Assembly: GCA_043720875.1 (NCBI GenBank)
Contig: JAYSRU010000175.1
Location: forward strand, 1-33,789
Length of the DNA stretch: 33,789 nt
Direction: 5' to 3'
Source of the DNA: JAYSRU01 sp043720875
GTDB taxonomy: Bacteria > Bacteroidota > Bacteroidia > Flavobacteriales_D > Crocinitomicaceae
Shown here: positions 1 through 7,658 of the stretch, piece by piece
Layout of the letters: each line of letters begins with the position of its first letter
Numbering within the stretch: position 1 is the first letter of the stretch
The notes under the pieces: model-generated
The model's input: only the letters and a program-made list of their open reading frames with translations
The model's database searches: none
Told to the model about the DNA's origin: nothing
Position numbers and translations under genes: made by a program

Positions 1-333
1 GCAAGTAATACACTTTCTGAAAGAGATGTTCAGTTTGACGATCGCAGTGTTGCGGCGGTAATGATGGTTTCTGGAGGTTATCCTGAAAAATACGAAACAG
101 GAAAAGTAGTGTATGGAATAAATACAGTGGCTGAAAGTTTAGTGTTTCATGCGGGTACAATTGGAGACGGTCCTGAGGTGATCACAGCTGGCGGAAGAGT
201 GTTAGCGGTAACATCGTTTGGTAAAAATCTTGAAATTGCGCTTGAACGCTCGTATAGAAGTGCAGAAAAGATTAGTTTCGATAATGGTTATTACAGAAAA
301 GATATTGGTTTTGACGTGGTAAAAAAGTCCTAA
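1..333 (+). CDS. purD: Phosphoribosylamine-glycine ligase (GAR synthetase), C-terminal part
   Basis: This is the last 110 codons of purD; the 5' part lies outside the window and frame 1 is open from base 1 to the TAA at 331-333. PurD joins glycine to 5-phosphoribosylamine with ATP in the second step of purine synthesis, in the cytoplasm. The visible part matches the family C-terminal region: a VMMVSGGYPEKYETGK stretch, then FHAGT, then GGRVLAVTSFG, and a final RKDIGFD. These belong to the end of the ATP-grasp domain and the PurD C-terminal domain. The internal ATG at 61 is not the start, because conserved sequence continues upstream of it. A 158-base gap separates it from the next gene, which has its own promoter-like box, so the two are probably separate units. 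Confidence 0.93.
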   Translation, partial: ASNTLSERDVQFDDRSVAAVMMVSGGYPEKYETGKVVYGINTVAESLVFHAGTIGDGPEVITAGGRVLAVTSFGKNLEIALERSYRSAEKISFDNGYYRKDIGFDVVKKS

Positions 334-459
334 TTCTATTGGCTTAAAAAACTCACCAAAAGGGTCAGAATCTTTCGATTTTAGTAGGAAAGAAATGCTA
401 AAATTCACCTTTTTTCATGCTGTTTTGCATTAGTGCTTTCTTTTTTGATTTGTGGTAGT

Positions 460-467
460 TATCTTCG
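460..467 (+). promoter_or_regulatory. Bacteroidota-type -7 box upstream of ppiD
   Basis: TATCTTCG matches the Bacteroidota sigma -7 consensus TAnnTTTG with one change (C for T). It ends 24 bases before the ppiD ATG. No TTG is found at the usual 17-20 base spacing for a -33 element. The same octamer occurs before the DUF3109 gene at 17628. Confidence 0.45.
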
Positions 468-491
468 CCACTTGAATTTATAAGATACGCA

Positions 492-2678
492 ATGGCAATT
501 ATTGGAAAAATTAGAGAAAAATCATGGGTTTTAGTCGCATTTGTTGGCTTGGCTTTGGTTGCATTCATTCTAGGAGATTATTTAAAAGGTGGACCAGTTA
601 ACCCTGGAGGAGGTATTGGTACCGTTGATGGTGAACCAGTAAATCCACAGTTATACCAATATTATCAGTCGTTGCAAGAACGTAATGACGCTACACAAGC
701 ACAACAGCAAGGTAGAGAATACACGGATCGTGATCGTCAAAATTCTGCAGACAGAGCTTGGCAACAAACTACAGAGCGTTTGATGTTGGATAAAGAGTTT
801 GAAGCATTAGGAATCGAAGTGAAAGAAGCTGAAATGTATGATCAAATTGCAGGAAAAAACGGTTTTGTTGTTAATCCTGAGTTAGAAAAGCAATTTATTG
901 ATTCAACAACAGGTAAATACAATCCAGATTTATTGTTTGATGTGTTGAAGCAAAAAGATAACGATACTTCAGTGCAACGCAAGCAAGAATGGATGCTTGA
1001 AAAATCGCAACGGATTGAATTCCGTCGTACAGAAAAGTATTACCAATTAATGCAATTGGGAGCTTACACAACACAACTTGAAGCGAAAGAAGAATATATG
1101 GCTCAAAAGACCACAAAATCTGTTAGCTATGTAATGAATGCCTTTTCACGTTTAACAGACGAGGAGATGAAAATTACAGATACTGAGGTTAAAGCATTTT
1201 ATGAAGAGCATAAAACTGAAAAGAAATATGAAGCGAAAGGTGGAAGAGATATTCATTATTTTGACATTCAAATTTTACCTTCGAAAGCAGATAGTAGTTT
1301 GTTTAATGAAAAATCGGCAAAAATCAAAATGGATTTTGCTGCAAGTATAGATGACTCAGCTTTCGTAATGACGAATAGTGATGTTAAAAACTACAGCAGT
1401 AAAGCAAATTTCTACCGTGTTGAAGGTACAGAAGGTGCAGATCCTGCAATGACTTATCCGCGTTACATGGATACTGTTTTCAAAACGGCAGCTAAAGGTC
1501 AAATAGTTGGTCCATATAACAATGGCGAAAGTGTTTGTATTGCAAAAATGTTAGGATTTAATACAAAAGAAGCACGTGTTCGTCACATACTTATTTCTGC
1601 TGAAAGAAAAAATCCAGTTGCCGTTGCAAAAGCAGCAAAACAGTCTGATTCAATTTTAAGTGTACTGAACAAAGGAAACTTTGACGCTTTGTGTAAGCAA
1701 TTTTCCGGAGATCCAGGATCGAAAGATAAAGGTGGAGTTATTGAATGGTTTATGGACAATGGACAAATGGTACCTGAGTTTGCTAAATATTCAATGAATG
1801 AACCAGTTGGAAAATTTGGAAAAACACAAACAGATTTTGGATTCCATATCATCGAAGTATTAGATAGAAAAATGACTGCACCAAGTTTAGCGGTTGTACA
1901 AACTAAGCTTGTTGCCTCTCCAACAACATTGGTTGAAGTAGCACAAGAAGCAAATGACGTTTTATATATGTTAAACGCACGTTTGAATAAGTATACTGAT
2001 GGATACAAGAAGGCGTCAATGTTTGATACAATTGCAAAGCAGAAAAAATATTTCTCTAGACCAATACGTATTGAAGACCAGTCTCCAAAAGCACAAGGGT
2101 TCACAACCATTATGGCAGAAGACAAAATCTTAAACCTAGCGTATGACATGAATGCTGAAATTGGTCAACTTTGTGATGCACCTATCAAGGACGAAAAACG
2201 TTACATTATTGCAATCATTTCTTCTATTCGTGAGGTGGGTGTACCAGCATACGAAGATGTTTATGAAACAATGAAAGCTGGAGCAATTAAAGCAAAGAAA
2301 GCAAAACGTTTTGTAGCTCAAATGACTTCAGGTGTTAAATCGAAATCATTTGATGCATTAGCGAAGGTTTCAAAATCAATGGTTGCAAAAGCGGATGTAG
2401 TATTTGCGAATCCTCAAATTCAAGGAGCTGGTTACGAACCAGAATTAGTTGGTTTCTTATTTGGTAACCTTAAAGCTGGAATGATGACAAGTCCAATTGT
2501 TGGAGAATCTGGTGTTTATGTTGTCCGTGTAGATAACGTTAAAGCTGCACCGAAAACAGCAACTTATGAAGTTGAACAAAAACAACTAAATGGTCAAGCA
2601 AAAGGAAATACTCAAAGTGGTATTAACAATGCACTGACCAAATTGAACGATGTAAAAGATACGCGAAAGATTAGATAA
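492..2678 (+). CDS. ppiD: Membrane-anchored peptidylprolyl isomerase, PpiD/SurA-like
   Basis: A 728-residue periplasmic foldase anchored in the inner membrane. Residues 1-10 are short and basic, and residues about 11-30 form one hydrophobic membrane segment followed by periplasmic sequence, the PpiD topology. A helical SurA-N-like chaperone region follows to about residue 190. One clear parvulin (PpiC) domain runs from about residue 362 (ARVRHILIS) to 461 (GFHIIEVLDRK) and includes the typical SGDPGSKDKGG segment. The C-terminal third ends in a weaker isomerase-like repeat (GMMTSPIVGESGVYVVRVD). PpiD proteins help newly exported proteins leave the Sec translocon and fold. The length is above E. 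coli PpiD (about 620) but common in Bacteroidota. It is monocistronic by layout: its own -7 box before it and a strong terminator after it. The isomerase activity is inferred from family only. Confidence 0.9.
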   Translation: MAIIGKIREKSWVLVAFVGLALVAFILGDYLKGGPVNPGGGIGTVDGEPVNPQLYQYYQSLQERNDATQAQQQGREYTDRDRQNSADRAWQQTTERLMLDKEFEALGIEVKEAEMYDQIAGKNGFVVNPELEKQFIDSTTGKYNPDLLFDVLKQKDNDTSVQRKQEWMLEKSQRIEFRRTEKYYQLMQLGAYTTQLEAKEEYMAQKTTKSVSYVMNAFSRLTDEEMKITDTEVKAFYEEHKTEKKYEAKGGRDIHYFDIQILPSKADSSLFNEKSAKIKMDFAASIDDSAFVMTNSDVKNYSSKANFYRVEGTEGADPAMTYPRYMDTVFKTAAKGQIVGPYNNGESVCIAKMLGFNTKEARVRHILISAERKNPVAVAKAAKQSDSILSVLNKGNFDALCKQFSGDPGSKDKGGVIEWFMDNGQMVPEFAKYSMNEPVGKFGKTQTDFGFHIIEVLDRKMTAPSLAVVQTKLVASPTTLVEVAQEANDVLYMLNARLNKYTDGYKKASMFDTIAKQKKYFSRPIRIEDQSPKAQGFTTIMAEDKILNLAYDMNAEIGQLCDAPIKDEKRYIIAIISSIREVGVPAYEDVYETMKAGAIKAKKAKRFVAQMTSGVKSKSFDALAKVSKSMVAKADVVFANPQIQGAGYEPELVGFLFGNLKAGMMTSPIVGESGVYVVRVDNVKAAPKTATYEVEQKQLNGQAKGNTQSGINNALTKLNDVKDTRKIR

Positions 2679-2697
2679 GCGCGCACTAATATAATGT

Positions 2698-2730
2698 AAA
2701 AGTCCTGTTTATTAAAACAGGACTTTTTTT
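2698..2730 (+). terminator. Rho-independent terminator after ppiD
   Basis: A perfect 13-base-pair stem (2698-2710 with 2715-2727, core AGTCCTGTTT/AAACAGGACT) with a 4-base loop ends in a T run to 2730. It lies 19 bases after the ppiD stop and should separate ppiD from the lipoprotein gene. Confidence 0.9.
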
Positions 2731-2811
2731 GTATACTCGTTTTCATAGACATTTGAAAATATACGAAACGAGTGATTTTGCATTGAATTTTTATCTACCT
2801 TCAAACCCAAT

Positions 2812-3798
2812 ATGAAGCAGCTACGACTAATTTTATTTATTGTTATTTGTGTATCCTCTTTGCAGTTGTATTCGTGTAGCGACAATCTGCGTCCAAAGGT
2901 GAGTTTACAACCTCAAGTTAAAGATCAATTTTTCTCACCGCTTCATTTTCATCCAGCATTTTTCTATAATCTTTCTTATCCTTTGTGGTACCAAAGCAAA
3001 TGGATCAAAGCAAAAAAAATCCAACAAATTACTTTGCGTTATTTTAAGACGGAAAAAGATAGTGTTGGCCTGATGAATTTACCGTATCAAAAAAGAATTT
3101 ACTATTTTAACAGAGATGGGCAATTACAACGCATGCATATTTATTCGTTTTATGACGATAAAGAAATTGCCGAACAAGTAATCGTCTATTATGGCAATCA
3201 AGAAAATTCGGGCTACCAATTTTGCGCAAAGTATCTAAAACCGTCACAAAAGCCAATTTTGGATACAGTATATCATGCTGAATTTATTTTACCCGCGTTA
3301 GAAATATACAAGAAGATCAAATCTGAAAAACGATTCTGCACCATGGTTAATATGCAGACAGGGATCTTCAAACATTTGTTATATCCGGAGAAATTTTGGG
3401 GAGCCTTATCAGTGGATAGTATTTTAAAGCCAAAGTCGAATGAAATTGTGGTATTGGGAACAGCTAAAAAACCAATAAAGCAATATTCAGTAGAAACCAA
3501 AGTAATTGAATCTAACGTAATGCTGATTGATTATTGGGAAAATGGAAGACCAAAAGGAATACAAGAAACGTTGGATGAATATAGCACCAAAACGCATTTT
3601 CAATATTCGAAAAGTGGATTGTATACGGGATATTCTGATTCAACTTTTATAGATTCGCATTTCATTTTTAACCAAATTCAAGAAGTTACTTATACTCAGG
3701 ATGAAACACCAAAAGCAGTAAAATTGTTTCGTGTGAATGCTGCACAACAAAAGAAACTTTTAGATCGTTTAACGTTGACTTTTACCTATTATAAATAA
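2812..3798 (+). CDS. Lipoprotein of unknown function, first gene of the repeat-protein cassette
   Basis: A 328-residue predicted lipoprotein. A hydrophobic signal peptide ends in the lipobox LYSC, with Cys22 as the lipidated residue, so it should be attached to the inner or outer membrane. I do not recognise a named domain. The body is rich in tyrosine and beta-strand patterns, and the part near residues 240-285 (YWENGRPKGIQETLDEY, then FQYSKSGLYTGYSD) reads like a degenerate MORN/YwqK-type repeat, which fits the next gene. The MORN gene starts 16 bases after its stop, and no terminator lies between them, so they are very likely co-transcribed. No convincing promoter box precedes it; TACCTTCA at 2796-2803 is a weak candidate. 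It could be an accessory or anchor for the two large exported proteins downstream, but that is inference from position. Confidence 0.75.
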   Translation: MKQLRLILFIVICVSSLQLYSCSDNLRPKVSLQPQVKDQFFSPLHFHPAFFYNLSYPLWYQSKWIKAKKIQQITLRYFKTEKDSVGLMNLPYQKRIYYFNRDGQLQRMHIYSFYDDKEIAEQVIVYYGNQENSGYQFCAKYLKPSQKPILDTVYHAEFILPALEIYKKIKSEKRFCTMVNMQTGIFKHLLYPEKFWGALSVDSILKPKSNEIVVLGTAKKPIKQYSVETKVIESNVMLIDYWENGRPKGIQETLDEYSTKTHFQYSKSGLYTGYSDSTFIDSHFIFNQIQEVTYTQDETPKAVKLFRVNAAQQKKLLDRLTLTFTYYK

Positions 3799-3814
3799 CT
3801 TAATTATAAATTCT

Positions 3815-6800
3815 ATGCATACAAAATCTTTAGCATTTCTTCTTATTTCCCTATTTTTTTATGGAAAGTTTGATGCTCAAATTAGCACAACAAACATCGA
3901 TGGCAAAACATTTTATGTGTACCCGTCAAAGAAATTTGTTAGTCCCACCTTATCCTTAAAACCAACAAAGGAAGAAGAACGTAGAATTTTCGAAGAATAT
4001 TATGGCAGCGTAGAAGGTATGTCTAAAGAGATATTGGAGTATGAATTTAAGCAATATGTTGAGGATATGAAATATTCTTATGCCACAAAACATGACCTTA
4101 AAGCCTTGGACGCGAACCCGCGCTGTTTTGTAAATGTTGCATATGAAATAGGGAATGATTTGGAACCTTCTTTAGATCCGATTCCAGACGGAAATTATGT
4201 ACAATATTTTGAAAAAGTTAGTTACGGTGCAAAACATCCTGATGTTACTAAAGATTTGATTGCGGGTAAATTTACAATCAAAAATAATCAATTAGAAGGA
4301 GCCGCCTATTGGTTTAGTTTATTTGGAGACACGCTAAAATCGGGCAACTTTGTAAGTGGATTAAAAGATGGCATTTGGATGTTGCATGACCAGTCAGGAA
4401 CTGAAAACATGTTTACAAACTATAAAAGGAGCTATAAACATGTAAGTCAGATCAAATCATTAAAATCTTCATTGGTTCATTATGGTAGTTACAAAAATGG
4501 TTTAACGGATGGTATTTATGAATTCAAAGATCATGGTCGTATAATTGAAGAAGGGGTTTTTACAGATGATGAAAAATCTGGTAACTGGCGCAAATACATG
4601 TTACTTCCTCCAATGGATTCATTATCCGTGTTACAAAAGATATATTATAACTCCTCGTTGATGAATGGATATAGTCCTTATATCGCAGAGACTTGGTATC
4701 CTGTTGCAAAACAACAACTTGTACGAGATGTTGAATATCCGAAAGTAAAAACATTAGGCAAAAGCGTAATGATTCGGGATGTATTGAACTCAAATGAATT
4801 GCACAATGAAGTAAGAGGTAAATATATGGAGGCGCATAATGGCGAAACAGTTTACGACAGTTTACTCCCATTCGATTTTTATAGTTTAGTAGACGTGAAT
4901 TATAACAGAAGCGAACTTATAGAAATCGCCTTTGCTGAGTCGGAAGAATTTGACGACAGTGAGTCTGCTGGAAGCATGTCAGAAGAATATGACGTTAATT
5001 ATGAGCTGGATGGTATTGACTATGAACGGGATTACTATGATGGAGATTATGGATATAATTCTGAAGAGGTAAACGACAAAAATCATAAATTTATTGATAG
5101 TTTAGGCTATTACGCCACCTATTCAAAAATAAGTGAATACACCATAAATGGGCAGAAAATAGGTTCTTTCGATTTCACTTCAGGTAGTCTATTAAAAGAA
5201 GATACGTTATTTTATAGTACAGGAAATCCATTTTCTGTGATCAATTTTCTTCCAGATTCAAATCAATACGAACATAAAATATTTGACATTGGTTCAAAAT
5301 TATACAGTCATAGTATTCATGACAGTTTAGGATTGTTTAAGCGTGAATTGCTCGGTAATCGATTGACTTATGATGAAGAAATGAAGCGAGAAACCAAGCA
5401 ATTTGAGGGACTTACGTATACATTCGAACGCTATTCTAAAATGTTTCAATACGAAGCATTCGATACTTTGCAAAAAGTGCATTTAACGGAGAAAACCCTG
5501 TTGTATGAAATTCGAGACTCAGTTAACTTCTCTCCGATTATCTCGCAATCTTTTGATCCATCAGACAGATCATTCTCAATGAAACAATATTCTATTTTTA
5601 ATGATACGGTAGGAAAGTCTGACTATATTTTTTCGGAAGATTACAATAATTTTCGCTTTAAAAATAGCACCAAATTCGGTGATTTGGATTACGTAATTCA
5701 AGGAAATGGTGGATTCGACGTTAGCAATCATTCAGCATATACTTACTTTGAAGATTCAGTTAAGGCAAAATTAGATAGTTTACCACAATCAAGAATTTCT
5801 GTTATGTACAGAATGTATGACATAACCGATGATAAAAGTTTGTTGCTTAAGAATAATCCGTTTACGGGAAAAGTTATCATTCAAAACTCAAAGAAAGGTT
5901 TTAAATTATCGACAAGTAATGCTGAAATTTCAATGCGAATTTCTTCAAATTCAAAATGGACAAAGAAGGTTAATAATGCCTTTAAGGAGGAGAAAAAAGG
6001 TAAAAAAACGAGCTTACATCCTTACATCAAATCAACTTTGGGCTATGTCGTTCAAGGCTACGACCCAATTCAAACTACCGCAATGTCCATTGTTTCACCA
6101 TTATCGATCAGCTTAAGCGCTTTGGAGTATGGAGGTGGATCTAGCTATAGCAAAATTAAAGGAAGTTATGATAATGGTAAGGCAACGGGTGTTTGGTCTG
6201 CATTTGACCATAAAGGTAGACTTATGATTTCGGCAAACCTGGTTGAGGGAAATAAAGATGGTGAATTTTTATCCTACCGTATTGCGGAAAAACCGAGAAA
6301 GAGTAAGTATAGTGATGAATATTATGGTGAAATTCCATTGGATACTTTACCAGAAAAACCGGTGCGTTACTTGGCGTACAAATCGAATTACAAAAACGAC
6401 AAACGTAACGGACTTTCTACACAATACAATTGGTTGGGAGAAATTACTGAGCAATCTAATTATGTGGATGATTATGCTACTGGACCTGCGTATGAAGTAA
6501 CAAAGTACACTAAAACTACAATGTCTTATGCCTATGGGCAATTGGACGGATTGGTACGAACGATGATTAAACTACCAAAAAGAGATTCTATATTATTGTA
6601 TGAATTGAATTTCAAAGACGGGAATCTACAAGGAGAATCTAGATCATTTCACCCCAATGGAAGCATTGCAAAACATGGTTTCTTTTTGGATGGTCAGCCT
6701 ATCGATGATTATGAGGCTTATGATACGCTGGGTAAAAAATATCATTATGTAAAATTTAAATATTCATTTCCGGTCGAAGAAAAAATATATGAAGCGAACC

Positions 6801-7639
6801 AGTTAAGCGTAAAATATTTGTATGATTGGAAAGATTCTATTCGTTTTTATCCGGATGGGTTTGAAATTGGGCAAGGTGTTGAAAGTCTTTTAGCGCAAGA
6901 GGGGATGATGGGAAGTGAAATGCTTCAACCGTATCACGGGCGTCCAAGTTTGATTGAGAAAGACGGATTAACTTATGAGATGATAAAATATTATCCAAAC
7001 GATACAATGTCCCGCCAAGGAATGATTAAAAACGATAAGAAGATTGGGTGCTGGCGCTATCAAAGTTATGAAGGTTTAGACACGTATGAAATTGATTATT
7101 TCGACACCTTGATTAAGATAAATAATTTGGTTTTCAAATCGAAAGGAATTTACCGGTGTCTGGATAGTTTAGGAGAAACCGTTCACCTAAGTTACATCAT
7201 CGAAAAAGATGAAAAATATGACTGCTCGCACACGGATCATTACGAGAAGCGACAATTCATGACTATAAAGGATTATGGTAAAGGTAATAGAATGAACGGC
7301 TTTGCTAAAAATTATTATGATAATGGAACGCTTCAAAGTGAAGGGAAAATGGCCAATGGTTTGCCGACAGGAATATGGAAATTCTATGAAAATGATGGAA
7401 GTTTGAATGAAGTTGGAGAATACAAAATGGGTAAACGCGATGGCCGATGGTTGAAAGGCGATCTATCTAAGACCAATTTTATGGGAGATATTTGTTTAAA
7501 CCCTAACTTGCCCAACTTAGAAGAAAAACTTGCGAAAGAGGCGAAACACCTCGACGTCACCGTAGTTATTTACCTCATGGGAAAAGCCAAAGATTCGAGT
7601 TATTATGAAATGGATCTGAACGAAAAAGAAGAAAAGTAA
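3815..7639 (+). CDS. Large exported MORN/YwqK-type repeat protein
   Basis: A 1274-residue exported protein. A signal peptide of about 22 residues ends in DAQ. MORN_2-like units of the form (N)G-x3-G-x-W/Y-x3-Y/H-x2-G are spread through it. One cluster lies at about residues 150-255 (GLKDGIWMLHDQSG, GLTDGIYEFKDHGR), more lie at about residues 775-970, and two good consecutive units lie near residues 1150-1216 (YYDNGTLQSEGKMANG, TGIWKFYENDGSL, KRDGRWLKGDL). A very acidic, tyrosine-rich linker sits at about 375-425. Such repeats form beta-hairpin solenoids; the family is often annotated as toxin-antitoxin system YwqK antitoxin, which says little about function. There is no T9SS sorting domain and no lipobox, so the mature protein is probably periplasmic or outer-membrane associated. 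It is the middle gene of a three-gene unit: the WG-repeat gene starts 19 bases downstream. Confidence 0.82.
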   Translation: MHTKSLAFLLISLFFYGKFDAQISTTNIDGKTFYVYPSKKFVSPTLSLKPTKEEERRIFEEYYGSVEGMSKEILEYEFKQYVEDMKYSYATKHDLKALDANPRCFVNVAYEIGNDLEPSLDPIPDGNYVQYFEKVSYGAKHPDVTKDLIAGKFTIKNNQLEGAAYWFSLFGDTLKSGNFVSGLKDGIWMLHDQSGTENMFTNYKRSYKHVSQIKSLKSSLVHYGSYKNGLTDGIYEFKDHGRIIEEGVFTDDEKSGNWRKYMLLPPMDSLSVLQKIYYNSSLMNGYSPYIAETWYPVAKQQLVRDVEYPKVKTLGKSVMIRDVLNSNELHNEVRGKYMEAHNGETVYDSLLPFDFYSLVDVNYNRSELIEIAFAESEEFDDSESAGSMSEEYDVNYELDGIDYERDYYDGDYGYNSEEVNDKNHKFIDSLGYYATYSKISEYTINGQKIGSFDFTSGSLLKEDTLFYSTGNPFSVINFLPDSNQYEHKIFDIGSKLYSHSIHDSLGLFKRELLGNRLTYDEEMKRETKQFEGLTYTFERYSKMFQYEAFDTLQKVHLTEKTLLYEIRDSVNFSPIISQSFDPSDRSFSMKQYSIFNDTVGKSDYIFSEDYNNFRFKNSTKFGDLDYVIQGNGGFDVSNHSAYTYFEDSVKAKLDSLPQSRISVMYRMYDITDDKSLLLKNNPFTGKVIIQNSKKGFKLSTSNAEISMRISSNSKWTKKVNNAFKEEKKGKKTSLHPYIKSTLGYVVQGYDPIQTTAMSIVSPLSISLSALEYGGGSSYSKIKGSYDNGKATGVWSAFDHKGRLMISANLVEGNKDGEFLSYRIAEKPRKSKYSDEYYGEIPLDTLPEKPVRYLAYKSNYKNDKRNGLSTQYNWLGEITEQSNYVDDYATGPAYEVTKYTKTTMSYAYGQLDGLVRTMIKLPKRDSILLYELNFKDGNLQGESRSFHPNGSIAKHGFFLDGQPIDDYEAYDTLGKKYHYVKFKYSFPVEEKIYEANQLSVKYLYDWKDSIRFYPDGFEIGQGVESLLAQEGMMGSEMLQPYHGRPSLIEKDGLTYEMIKYYPNDTMSRQGMIKNDKKIGCWRYQSYEGLDTYEIDYFDTLIKINNLVFKSKGIYRCLDSLGETVHLSYIIEKDEKYDCSHTDHYEKRQFMTIKDYGKGNRMNGFAKNYYDNGTLQSEGKMANGLPTGIWKFYENDGSLNEVGEYKMGKRDGRWLKGDLSKTNFMGDICLNPNLPNLEEKLAKEAKHLDVTVVIYLMGKAKDSSYYEMDLNEKEEK

Positions 7640-7658
7640 AACGAAAGAAACAACATAC

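Noticed and set aside
1583..2149. 188-codon ORF on the minus strand inside ppiD
   Set aside because: It is the shadow of a conserved parvulin coding region and has an unlikely composition.
3815..7639. Toxin-antitoxin role for the YwqK/MORN protein
   Set aside because: The protein is exported and very large, and no nearby gene looks like a toxin. The antitoxin name is an annotation habit for this repeat.
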